From: Candidatus Dechloromonas phosphoritropha
GTDB lineage: Bacteria; Pseudomonadota; Gammaproteobacteria; Burkholderiales; Rhodocyclaceae
Direction of reading: 5' to 3'
Assembly: GCA_016722705.1 (NCBI GenBank)
Contig: JADKGN010000004.1
Span: 806,001 to 870,000, forward strand
DNA: 64,000 nucleotides
Part shown: one piece after another, positions 22,407 through 30,546 of the stretch
Position numbering within the stretch: position 1 is the first letter of the stretch
How the letters are laid out: the number at the start of each line of letters is the position of its first letter
Program-made: the position numbers and the translations under genes
The notes under the pieces: generated by a model
What the model was told of the DNA's origin: nothing
What the model saw: the letters and a program-made list of their open reading frames with translations, nothing else
Databases searched by the model: none

Positions 22407-23654
22407 CTACCAGCGGATCTGCACTTCCTGGATGACCTGCGGCGTCGCGCGCTGGACAGTAAATTTGATGCCTTCGACTTCGATCGTCGTGCCGGGCGCC
22501 GGGATCTCGTGGGCGAACTCGAGGATGAAGCCGGAGAGCGTGTCGTAGCTGCCCTGGCCGGGCAGCTTCAGCCCGAGCTTTTCGTTCAGCATCGCCGGGT
22601 GGGCGCGAGCGCTGACCAGGTAGTCATGATGGCCAAGCCTTTTCAGCCAGCCGGCCGGTTTTTCCTGGCGGTCGTATTCGTCCTCGATATCCTCGACCAC
22701 CTCCTCGATGATGTCCTCGATCGTGACGATGCCCTCGGCCCCGCCGAATTCGTCCATGACCACTGCCATCGCGTCACCGTCCTTGCGCAGTTCAACGAGC
22801 ATCGACTCGGCGCTTTTGCTCATCGGAACGTAGCGCGTCGGGCAGATGAAGGGTTCGATCGGCGCGGCTGCATCCACGCCGAGCAGGTCCATCGTGTTGA
22901 GGACGCCGATGACACGGTCGATCCGGCCATCGTAGACCGGCAGGCGGGCATGCGAACTGTCCACCGCCAGGCGTACTGCCTGGCCGACGGTACATTTCCG
23001 GTCGACGGCGGTGACGTCGATCAGTGGCACCATGACCTTGTAAACCGTGGTTTCCGAGAAATTGAACATGCGCCTGATCATCGTTTTTTCGGTCGCCTGA
23101 ATGTCGCCGCCCTCCTGCGGCGGCATCTGCACCATGCTCTGGATCTGCTCGCGCAGGGTGAAGGGATTGTGGTCATCGCGCGCGCCGGCGAGTCGCGAGA
23201 GGAATTTCGACAGCGTGACGAAGACGATCAGGATCGGCGAGAAAATGATCGAGAAGAAGCGTAAGACGTAGATCACGTAGGGCGTGATCGTATCGGCACG
23301 CTGCTGGAAGACGCTTTTCGGGACAATCTCGCCGAAAACCCAGATCAGCGGGGCAACGAGCACCACCGCGAGCCAGCCGCCGGCCTCGCCGAAGATCTCG
23401 ATCATCAGCGAGGTGGCGATCGTCGAGTTGGCGACCACCGCAATATTGGTTCCGACCAGGGTCGTCGACAGCAGCCACTCCGGCCTCTTCTCGAGCATCT
23501 CCAGGGCCAGGCGCGCGCCGCGCGAGCCCTTGGCGGCGGCGTGGCGAAGCTTCATGCGGTCGGCGCTGACAACACCGAGTTCCGATCCCGAGAAGAATGC
23601 TTCGGTGATCAGGAAAACGACCATCAGCAGGACCGTGATCCAGATATCCGACAT
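22407..23654 (-). CDS. CNNM/CorC (HlyC) family transporter with CBS pair, second of a tandem pair
   Basis: A 415-residue inner-membrane protein. Residues 1-170 form the CNNM transmembrane domain (FFSGSELGVVSADRMKLRHA, LLSTTLVGTNIAVVANS, FGEIVPKSVFQQRAD). The CBS pair follows (VMVPLIDVTAVDR, DEFGGAEGIVTIEDIIEEVV), then a CorC_HlyC domain (LPGQGSYDTLSGFILEF). The family handles Mg2+/Co2+ balance. It lies directly after the next CNNM gene with no spacer, so the two are co-translated and may form a heteromer. The pair is paralogous to the pair at 52.7-55.8 kb. Confidence 0.9.
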   Translation of the reverse strand: MSDIWITVLLMVVFLITEAFFSGSELGVVSADRMKLRHAAAKGSRGARLALEMLEKRPEWLLSTTLVGTNIAVVANSTIATSLMIEIFGEAGGWLAVVLVAPLIWVFGEIVPKSVFQQRADTITPYVIYVLRFFSIIFSPILIVFVTLSKFLSRLAGARDDHNPFTLREQIQSMVQMPPQEGGDIQATEKTMIRRMFNFSETTVYKVMVPLIDVTAVDRKCTVGQAVRLAVDSSHARLPVYDGRIDRVIGVLNTMDLLGVDAAAPIEPFICPTRYVPMSKSAESMLVELRKDGDAMAVVMDEFGGAEGIVTIEDIIEEVVEDIEDEYDRQEKPAGWLKRLGHHDYLVSARAHPAMLNEKLGLKLPGQGSYDTLSGFILEFAHEIPAPGTTIEVEGIKFTVQRATPQVIQEVQIRW

Positions 23655-25025
23655 CTAGGCGCCATCCTTCGTGCGCGGCGCCTCGGCCGCAACATCTTCC
23701 GCGGCGGCCGCGTTGACCGTCTCCCAGGCGACGGCGATGCCGGGGCTGGCAACCTCTTCCGGCGGGCGCTCGACAAGGACGCGGGTGATGCGGTTGTGCT
23801 CGACGCCGTCGACGGTGAAACTGAGCCCGCAGAGGTCTATCGTCGCGCCTCCCGCCGGAAGTTCGCCGAAAGCCTCGAGCAGCGCCCCGGCGAGGGTTTC
23901 AACTTCCTCGCTGGCGAGGCTGACCGCGAACTCACGGTTGAAGTCCGCGAGCGAGATGCTGGTGTCGATCAATCGGCGCCCATCGGCGAGTTCGCTGACA
24001 GCCTGCGGGCTGACGACTGCGGAGTCGGACGGGCTGGCGATCTCGCCAAAGACGCACTCGAGCAGATCCTCCATGGTCACCAGGCCGGTGACGCCGCCGT
24101 ACTCGTCCACGCACAGCGCGAATGACAGCTTGCGCTGGCGAAAGGTGTGGAACAGTTCCAGCGCCGGCTTCGACTCGGGGAAGAAATGCGGCTGCCGCAA
24201 CAGCTTGCGTACCCCCTGCGGGTCGCGCTCGAGCTTGGCGAGATCGACGCCGAGCAAGTCGCGCGTGTAGAGGATGCCGAGGATGGCATCGCGACGCCCC
24301 TTGAAAACCGGGTAACGCGACTGGCGGGCGGCCTTGATCTTGACGAGCAGATCGGCCATTGGCACCTCGGCGGAGAGAAACTGGATGTCGGAGCGCGGCC
24401 GCATGATGTCGCGCAGCGATTTGTTCCCGAACTCGAAGATCTTCTCGATGTATTGCGCTTCGTCGCTGTCGAGGGCGCCTTCGCCGAGCGCATCATGCAC
24501 CAGCGTGCGCAGCATGTCCTTGGTGACCAGGTTGCCCTGCGAGCGCTGCTTGCCGACGATGAGGGTAATGAAGAAGTCGGAGACGTAGCGGATGACCTCA
24601 CGCAATGGCGTTATGAGACGGGCAAAGAGATCGATCGGCCGTGCTTCGAAGCTGGCGAAGGCGACATTGTTACGGATCGCCAGCACCTTCGGGGTAATTT
24701 CGCCGAACAGCAGGAGTATCGGCACCATGACCAGCAGATTGATCATCTCGTTCTCGGCGCCGAACAGGTGGATGATCATTGCCGCCGAGATCACCGATGC
24801 CGAGACGTTGACAAATTCGTTGCCGATCAGGATGGTGACGATCAGTCGTCGCGGCTCGCTGCGCAGCCGCTCAATCAGGCCGATGCGCGGATGCTTGGCG
24901 GCGCGCATCTGATCGAGCTGGAACGAACTCAAAGAGAACAGCGATGTTTCGGTGCTCGAGAAAAAACCCGAAAAACAGAGCAGGACGACAAAAACGGCCA
25001 GTTCGATCCAGAGTGCAGCATCCAT
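23655..25025 (-). CDS. CNNM/CorC (HlyC) family transporter with CBS pair, first of a tandem pair
   Basis: A 456-residue membrane protein: CNNM domain with FSGFFSSTETSLFSLSSFQ, LIVTILIGNEFVNVSASV and LLLFGEITPKVLAIRNN, then a CBS pair (DIMRPRSDIQFLSAE, DEYGGVTGLVTMEDLLECV) and a C-terminal CorC_HlyC domain (FAVSLASEEVETLAGALLEAFG, read in parts). The C-terminal tail is alanine- and glutamate-rich. The family is linked to Mg2+/Co2+ transport. It leads a two-gene unit with the following CNNM gene. The ATG at 25025 opens right after an IS91-related stretch on its 5' side, so its native upstream region is interrupted within about 100-200 bases. Confidence 0.9.
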   Translation of the reverse strand: MDAALWIELAVFVVLLCFSGFFSSTETSLFSLSSFQLDQMRAAKHPRIGLIERLRSEPRRLIVTILIGNEFVNVSASVISAAMIIHLFGAENEMINLLVMVPILLLFGEITPKVLAIRNNVAFASFEARPIDLFARLITPLREVIRYVSDFFITLIVGKQRSQGNLVTKDMLRTLVHDALGEGALDSDEAQYIEKIFEFGNKSLRDIMRPRSDIQFLSAEVPMADLLVKIKAARQSRYPVFKGRRDAILGILYTRDLLGVDLAKLERDPQGVRKLLRQPHFFPESKPALELFHTFRQRKLSFALCVDEYGGVTGLVTMEDLLECVFGEIASPSDSAVVSPQAVSELADGRRLIDTSISLADFNREFAVSLASEEVETLAGALLEAFGELPAGGATIDLCGLSFTVDGVEHNRITRVLVERPPEEVASPGIAVAWETVNAAAAEDVAAEAPRTKDGA

Positions 25026-25141
25026 GTGTCAGATTATGTGGTAGAGCACGGACTGGGTCAAATGCCAGCATTATCCAATGGGGTATGAGTCTGAAGTCAA
25101 ATAAACCTGAAAAACCCGCCACTGCATGCCCGCTGTCTGTG

Positions 25142-25189
25142 CCTGAGGCCACTTGGGCGGCGGAAATTTGCCGCGCAGGTGGCCTCAGG
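25142..25189. repeat. Long hairpin beside the IS91 remnant
   Basis: CCTGAGGCCAC (25142-25152) pairs with GTGGCCTCAGG (25179-25189), with further GGCGGC/GCCGCG pairing inside. It is just past the 3' end of the IS91-type transposase remnant, where members of that family carry a terminal hairpin used in rolling-circle transposition. Hence it is probably the element end, by position and shape only. Confidence 0.5.
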
Positions 25190-25232
25190 CGCGAGTTGCC
25201 CTCCGACGAGCGACGTCTGTTCGTCTGTTGCC

Positions 25233-25900
25233 CTACCACGCGATGCGCTGATCGAACTCGCCCCGCCAGGGGATTTGCTTCGCGGCATGGTGCGGTGCCG
25301 GTTGCACTTGCGGATCGCTCTCGTGCGGCGCGACGCCCGCGATCTCCCACTGCGGCGGCCCGCGGACCGGTAGCAGGCGTGGCAATGAGGTCGGCTCACC
25401 CAGATGACCGAGAATCTCCTGGATCACCACCGCCTCGGTGATGAAGGCGATGATCTTCATCTGGCCGCCGCACTTCGGGCACCCCAGCGGCAACACCTCA
25501 CAGATACGCGCCAATACCAGCGCCCATGCGTAGCGCGCCACTTTGCGATGCAGCGGTTCGTCGGTCGATGCAGCGAGTGGCGCAATTGGCCCAGTGTGCA
25601 CGCCGGAACCGGCAGCAACCGGGGTGCTGCCGATTCCGGCCGACTGCGCCAGTGTAGTGACTGCTGCCCGTAGTGGCGAGTTCGGTGCCAGCACCCCGAC
25701 GTAGCGATGACGATGTTTGCGTGGTGGCGGGATGACGTGGTCGGCCAGATGGGCGGCGGTCTCCACCATGCGCCGGGTATTGCAGGACGGACAGATACCG
25801 CGTCCCTTGCAGGAGTAGGCAACGAGAAAATCCTGGTCACACTCGGCACAACGGCCGCGGGCAAAGCCATGGGCGAGGATGCCGCAGGTCAGGTTTGGCG
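25233..25900 (-). pseudogene. IS91-family transposase remnant with internal deletion
   Basis: From about 25886 the translation shows the family zinc-binding start (CGILAHGFARGRCAECDQDF, CKGRGICPSCNTRR). Near 25724 it jumps directly to a C-terminal segment (YVGVLAPNSPLRAAVTTLA) and then to the second zinc-like motif (CPKCGGQMKIIAFI). Intact IS91 transposases carry about 250 more residues between these parts, including the histidine and tyrosine residues that cut DNA, so this copy is dead. The frame is still open through the junction, as expected for an in-frame deletion. Sequence upstream to 26228 does not look like the family. Confidence 0.75.
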
Positions 25901-26716
25901 TTGGCCAGGCAGAACCGGAACGTCGCGCCGTCAATTGCTCTGCGTACCAGAAGGTGCTAGGGGTGGCCGCAGGCGAGTGGCCATTCCACACCCATACCTG
26001 CCGGGTCAGGTAGTCGGCCCTGAACTTGCGCTTGCTGTCGTCGGCAAACAGCAGTCGGCGCCAATGGCTAGGCGGCTGAGCAGGCATCCAGGCGACCGCC
26101 AACGTGGGCGTGCTTCTGGTGCGCAAGCGCAGTGAGGTTCGATTCTGCGACAAACGCGAGGGGTTCGCTGCGACGGGATCGTCGAGATAGATCGTCTGGC
26201 GAGGTGTATCCCGACAATGACGCCTCATCCGTCCTTGGCAGCTTTTTCCTCATTCTCGTCGCCGTTCCGTTCGCAGAGTGATGTGGGCACATAGGCGTAA
26301 GCACGATCCAGCGTTACGAAGGGGCTGTGAACATCGTCGCTCGGCGAGCGCAGCAACAGGTCCAAGGTGACCTGCCCTGCGCTTGGGGCCTCCAGCCGCG
26401 CCCGAGCGGCGCCGGAGTTCAAGGCTGCTGTTGGCCGGTGCGGTTCAGTGGCCATCAATCAGGAAGGTTGCGCGATCCCGCGAGCGCGGCGCTGCCAGCA
26501 GCGAAGGCTGCACGTGATGCAGCCGGCAGCGCGGGGCCCGTGTCCGAGACGTCCGCGCGCGCTCTCCAGACGCGGGCCGGTCTTGTCAATGGCCTTGGCA
26601 ATGTCGGGGAGCGATACTGAAGTTGCGACAACAAACATGTTCTCCCCTGGCCAGAGACGACGACGCGTAAGCGACGCGACAAGGTGCGTGAGAAGCATTC
26701 GTTCCGGCGACCATCA
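25901..26716. other. Non-coding or decayed stretch between IS91 remnant and the pit terminator
   Basis: About 800 bases without a recognisable gene. Short open frames exist on both strands (for example 26225-26458 minus, product rich in Arg and Ala) but none shows a ribosome site or family motif. Probably insertion debris. Confidence 0.4.
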
Positions 26717-26717
26717 G

Positions 26718-26757
26718 GAAAAGCAGCAGGGAGCCGATGTCCGGCCCCCTGCTGCTT
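26718..26757 (-). terminator. Rho-independent terminator after the pit gene
   Basis: On the minus strand AGCAGCAGGG and GGCCG pair with CGGC and TCCCTGCTGCT around the loop GACAT, followed by TTTT. It starts 15 bases past the stop of the phosphate transporter gene. Confidence 0.85.
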
Positions 26758-26771
26758 GCCGTAGAGGCGGC

Positions 26772-28259
26772 CTATTTCATCTTGGCGACGTAGGCATCCA
26801 TCACCAGGTCGAGGTCTTTCTGGATCTCCCTGTTGTATGGCTTGTTGACGACTGTTTTTTCCTTCAGCTTCCACTCGGGCGACGCATCTGCCAAGGCCTC
26901 AATCAGTTGCCAACGGTAAGTGAAGGTCTTGCCGCTCAGCGTGCGCAAGGCGTCCAGGCGCTCGGCGTCAATCACGTTCAGCTTTTCCAGATCCTTGAAT
27001 TTGGCTGGATCGACGGTGATTACCTCGACCAGCGAGTCGTCGACAATCTTCAGCACGGTCTGAGAATCCAGATCGGGCTTCGCCTTGTTGATCGCGCTCT
27101 TGAGTGCGCCCGACGTGGAAAAGCTCTTGCCCACAACCTCGGAAAGCGCCTTGGTGTCGCCAGCATCGCCGCGATGGACCAGCACCGGTTCCGAGAGACG
27201 GTATTCCGACGGGTTGTAGACCGTTTGGCCAAAGACGTTTTGCAGAAAGAAGAGGAAGACGTAGCAAACTAGTGCCGCGATGACCGGCGTCTGAACCCAG
27301 GCGATGGTAATGCGGCCGACGACGCTCCACTTGATGTTTTTGGCGTTCTTGATCAGCCCGATCCCGATGACGCCGCCGACGACCGCCTGCGAACTCGATA
27401 CCGGCACCAGAGGGATGGTCGGCAGGCCAATTGACGCCAAGGCATACTCCAGGTCTTCCGAGGCGAAGAGAAAAAGCACCAAGGAGGTGGCGATGATCAC
27501 GACAAAAGCACCGACCGGCGTCAGCGGGACGATTGACGTTCCCACGGTCATCATCACCCTTTTGGCATAGCTGAAGACGCCGACCGAGATCGCCAAGCCG
27601 CCGAGCAGGAACAGCTGCTGCAGACCGGAGAACTCGAATGCCCCGGCGCGCAAATCGACGAAAGGATTCGCGCCGATGAACACGCCCATAACGTTGGCAA
27701 TGTTGTTGGCGCCCAGCGAGTAGGAGCCCAAGGCGCCGGCGATGACCAGTCCGATGCGGGTCATGGCGTCGAGGCGGATGATATGAATCTTCGTCCGCTC
27801 GAGCAGCTTCATCACCCCCTTGTAGATGAAGTAGCTGAAAAAGCCGGTGAGCAGCGGGCTGGCGATCCAGGTGGCAGCAATGGTATTCAAGACGCTGTAG
27901 TCAGTGACCGAACCGGTGAACAGGTTCCAGCCGATGATCGCTCCGACAACAGCCTGGGTGGTCGATACCGGCAACCCGACGATGGTCATCCAGGCGACGA
28001 CTGCCGCGGCCGAAAATGCGACCATGAAGGCGCCGCCCAGCGCATTGATCGAACCGAGCTTCGACAAGGTGTGCGCCGCCCCGGCGCCACTGACGATGGC
28101 GCCGAGAATCACGCCGATGGTCAGGATAATCGCCGCCGTACGGAACTTGACCATCCGCGAAGCGACCGCCGTACCGAACACGTTGGCGGCATCGTTGGCC
28201 CCCAGCGACCAACCCAGGAACAAGCCGCTGGACAGGTAGAGAAATATCGTAGGATCCAT
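26772..28259 (-). CDS. pit: Low-affinity inorganic phosphate transporter, PiT family
   Basis: A 495-residue inner-membrane symporter of metal-phosphate with H+. The duplicated PHO4 signature is present: LGANDAANVFGTA near residue 20 and LGANNIANVMGVF near residue 184, with GLPVSTTQAVVGAIIG and VPVSSSQAVVGGVIG, one in each half. Unusually, a soluble region of about 120 residues (QTVYNPSEYRLSEPVL to the end) follows the last span. It lies 21 bases after a DUF47 gene, the common Pit/DUF47 pairing. In polyphosphate-accumulating bacteria Pit moves large phosphate fluxes, which would fit this genome. A strong terminator follows. Confidence 0.92.
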   Translation of the reverse strand: MDPTIFLYLSSGLFLGWSLGANDAANVFGTAVASRMVKFRTAAIILTIGVILGAIVSGAGAAHTLSKLGSINALGGAFMVAFSAAAVVAWMTIVGLPVSTTQAVVGAIIGWNLFTGSVTDYSVLNTIAATWIASPLLTGFFSYFIYKGVMKLLERTKIHIIRLDAMTRIGLVIAGALGSYSLGANNIANVMGVFIGANPFVDLRAGAFEFSGLQQLFLLGGLAISVGVFSYAKRVMMTVGTSIVPLTPVGAFVVIIATSLVLFLFASEDLEYALASIGLPTIPLVPVSSSQAVVGGVIGIGLIKNAKNIKWSVVGRITIAWVQTPVIAALVCYVFLFFLQNVFGQTVYNPSEYRLSEPVLVHRGDAGDTKALSEVVGKSFSTSGALKSAINKAKPDLDSQTVLKIVDDSLVEVITVDPAKFKDLEKLNVIDAERLDALRTLSGKTFTYRWQLIEALADASPEWKLKEKTVVNKPYNREIQKDLDLVMDAYVAKMK

Positions 28260-28280
28260 GATTTGGGCTTCTCCCTGACC

Positions 28281-28940
28281 TTAGTCCAAGCGCTTGATGG
28301 TGTAGATCGCCAGCCAGTCGGCGACGTCCTCGGCTTCATCCGCGATATGGTCGATCGTGTCGATGAAGCGGCGCAGGTGTAACTTCTCGACCAGCGGCAG
28401 CGAAGAGGCGAAGACGGCGCGTTTCAGCTTGTCCGATTGGCGATCCGCTTCCTTTTCATAGAACATTACCTTGTGCAGGTGATCACGAACCGACTGAATG
28501 TCGCGCAGGAAGGCGCGGGACGCCAGTACCGCACTCTCCACCGCCAACATGACGCTTTCGGCAAGTTGCCGCAGATCGGCGTGCAGTTCCTCGGGAAAAG
28601 CGGGCCTTTCGATGTCGATCGACCCCATCGTCTCCTTCATGACATTGAGCAGACCGTCCAGATCCTCGAGCAGGCTCAGCACGTCGCCACGGAAATCGGG
28701 GATCAGCGCCAGGGTATAGAGTTCGTGCTCGACCTGGCGGCGCAGTTCGTCCCCTTGGTGCTCCAGGTCATTGATCTGCCTCACCTTGGCCGCCATGTCG
28801 CCGTTCCCTGCCGACTCCAGAAACGCTGCTATCCCTGAGCGGAACGAGAGCCCCCCTTGGGAGATCGTGTCCAAAAACGAATCAAAGTGCGCTTCCACTT
28901 CTTTGGTGGAGTGGAATAGGCGAAGCTTGCTTTTGTCCAT
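28281..28940 (-). CDS. DUF47 (PhoU-like) phosphate transport accessory protein
   Basis: A 219-residue all-helical protein of the TIGR00153/DUF47 family, related to PhoU. Features are LRLFHSTKEVEAHFDSFLD at the N terminus, INDLEHQGDELRRQVEHEL with the acidic EhxxD metal site, and RRFIDTIDHIADEAEDVADW, the second copy of that site. A ribosome site AAGGAGA precedes the ATG. It is the promoter-proximal gene of the DUF47-pit operon and probably modulates the Pit transporter. I looked for a PhoB box upstream and saw none that was convincing. Confidence 0.9.
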   Translation of the reverse strand: MDKSKLRLFHSTKEVEAHFDSFLDTISQGGLSFRSGIAAFLESAGNGDMAAKVRQINDLEHQGDELRRQVEHELYTLALIPDFRGDVLSLLEDLDGLLNVMKETMGSIDIERPAFPEELHADLRQLAESVMLAVESAVLASRAFLRDIQSVRDHLHKVMFYEKEADRQSDKLKRAVFASSLPLVEKLHLRRFIDTIDHIADEAEDVADWLAIYTIKRLD

Positions 28941-29325
28941 CAGGTTCTCCTTTTGTTGTACGCGGGAAAATGCCCGGATAATTTAAATTCGCCCTCGAAG
29001 TGTCTCCGTTGCCTCACATTCCAGATGATAAGGAAGGATAGGAAATTCAAGGCCACTTCCGCAGTATGTCTTGTGTTTCAGCCATGGTCAATCTTGCGCG
29101 TTATCCAATTGGGGCATGAGTCTGAACGGGGGACGTGATTCCAACGGGGCTTGAGGCTGAGCAGGCAGCTAAGATCGATCAAACTGCGAAGAGAGCTGGT
29201 CCCGTTTGCTTGGACAGTTTTTCGACGGAGATAGGTGGAGCCCTGCGGGGTAGCGTTATCCACGGTGACGGCGGCCGAAGGTCCGTTTAGACCGTAGGCT
29301 GACGGCGCGGTGGGTAACGCGGTGG

Positions 29326-30156
29326 TCATGCTGCGAACGTCTCTTTTGGCAGGTTTTCGACGTAGACCGTATCCGGCATTTTACCGTCAAGGGTTTGATG
29401 CGGTCGGCGGGCGTTGTAGAAATCCAGGTAGCGCCCCAGGTTGGCCTTGGCATCGGCCACCGTGTCGTAAGCCTTGAGATAGACCTCCTCGTACTTGACG
29501 CTTTTCCAGAGTCGTTCGACAAAGACGTTGTCACGCCAGCAGCCCTTGCCATCCATGCTGATCCGGATTCCGTTATCCTTCAGCAACCCGGTGAAATCGC
29601 TGCTGGTGAACTGGCTCCCCTGATCGGTGTTGAAGATATCCGGCTTGCCGAAATGCAAGATGGCTTCGCTGACCGCCTCCAGACAGAAATCCGTGGTCAG
29701 CGTGTTGGATAACCGCCAGGAGAGGACTTTCCGGCTGCACCAGTCGATAACGGCGACCAGATAGACGAAGCCCCGGCGCATCGGAATGTACGTGATGTCG
29801 GTGGCCCAAACCTGATTGGGGCGGTCGATGACCAGGTCCCTGAGCAGATAGGGATGGATCAGGTGGGCATCATGCCGTTTGGAAAGGTTCGGTTTCCGGT
29901 AAAGTGCTTCGATCCCCATCTTTTTCATCAGCGTGCGCACGTGCTTGCGGCCGATGGAATGGCCTTCCAGGCGCAGCAGGTCGCGCAGCATCCGGCTGCC
30001 AGCGAACGGGTGCTCCAGATGCAATTCATCAATGCGGCGCATCAGCGCCAGATCGGCGGACGAGACAGGTTCCGGGGTGTAGTAGGCGGTCGACCGGGCA
30101 AGCCCGAGAATCCGGCATTGCCGGACTACCGGCAGGGTGTGGCTGCGGTCAATCAT
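29326..30156 (-). CDS. IS3-family transposase OrfB (DDE integrase domain)
   Basis: A 276-residue protein with the HTH_21-like start (LPVVRQCRILGLARSTAYY) and the rve catalytic domain: VWATDITYIPM (first D), FNTDQGSQFTS (second D) and the E within DNVFVERLWKSVKYEE. All DDE residues are present, so the enzyme could be active. Its start overlaps the end of orfA by four bases (ATGA), consistent with coupling or with the programmed frameshift common in IS3 elements. Confidence 0.93.
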   Translation of the reverse strand: MIDRSHTLPVVRQCRILGLARSTAYYTPEPVSSADLALMRRIDELHLEHPFAGSRMLRDLLRLEGHSIGRKHVRTLMKKMGIEALYRKPNLSKRHDAHLIHPYLLRDLVIDRPNQVWATDITYIPMRRGFVYLVAVIDWCSRKVLSWRLSNTLTTDFCLEAVSEAILHFGKPDIFNTDQGSQFTSSDFTGLLKDNGIRISMDGKGCWRDNVFVERLWKSVKYEEVYLKAYDTVADAKANLGRYLDFYNARRPHQTLDGKMPDTVYVENLPKETFAA

Positions 30157-30455
30157 CGTCTTGCGCTCAGCAGTCCCGCCTTGGTGAGCGCGCCTTCTAA
30201 AAAATCATTTTCCAGACTCAGGCGACCAATCTTTGCTTCCATGGCCAGAATGTCCGGGTCTTTCTCCTTGGCGGTCGTGTCGCCAAACACGACTGACGAA
30301 CGCTCCATCAACTGTGTCTTCCAGTCGGTAATCTGGTTGGGGTGAACATCGAACTGCTGCGCCATCTCGGCCAGCGTCTTGTCGCCCTTGATGGCCGCCA
30401 TCGCCACCTTCGCCTTGAACTCCGGCGAGTGATTCCGCCGCTTCCTTCTCGTCAT
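30153..30455 (-). CDS. IS3-family transposase OrfA (helix-turn-helix)
   Basis: A 100-residue DNA-binding protein: RRNHSPEFKAKVAMAAIKG, then the helix-turn-helix EMAQQFDVHPNQITDWK and a leucine-zipper-like tail (AMEAKIGRLSLENDFLEGAL). This is the standard OrfA of IS3 elements, which binds the inverted repeats and, when fused to OrfB, forms the active transposase. No lesion is visible. Confidence 0.92.
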   Translation of the reverse strand: MTRRKRRNHSPEFKAKVAMAAIKGDKTLAEMAQQFDVHPNQITDWKTQLMERSSVVFGDTTAKEKDPDILAMEAKIGRLSLENDFLEGALTKAGLLSARR

Positions 30456-30546
30456 CTTCTTGCTCCTCTTTTCGGCCGCTATCCGGCCTGCGATTGAGCA
30501 AGGCTATCACTTATCCCACTGTCCGAATTTCTGGGGCCGGCTCTAA

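Larger units (their letters stand above)
29192..30544 (-). mobile_element. IS3-family insertion sequence (orfA + orfB), complete
   Basis: The ends are imperfect inverted repeats: AGAGCTGGTCCCGTTTGC TT at 29192 on the plus strand and AGAGCCGGCCCC reading in from 30544 on the minus strand, both leading into GGACAG. The 1353-base element carries overlapping orfA and orfB on the minus strand. The left flank ends in AAG (29189-29191). An IS1380-family element begins two bases past the right end, and AAG reappears just beyond it (32271-32273), so the original IS3 insertion made a 3-base AAG duplication. Confidence 0.8.

Noticed and set aside
26225..26458. Open frame (77 residues, minus) beside the IS91 remnant
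   Set aside because: No ribosome site, no motif and a composition like shadow frames of GC-rich DNA.
28941..29191. PhoB box before the DUF47-pit operon
   Set aside because: No pair of CTGTCAT-like repeats with the right spacing was visible.
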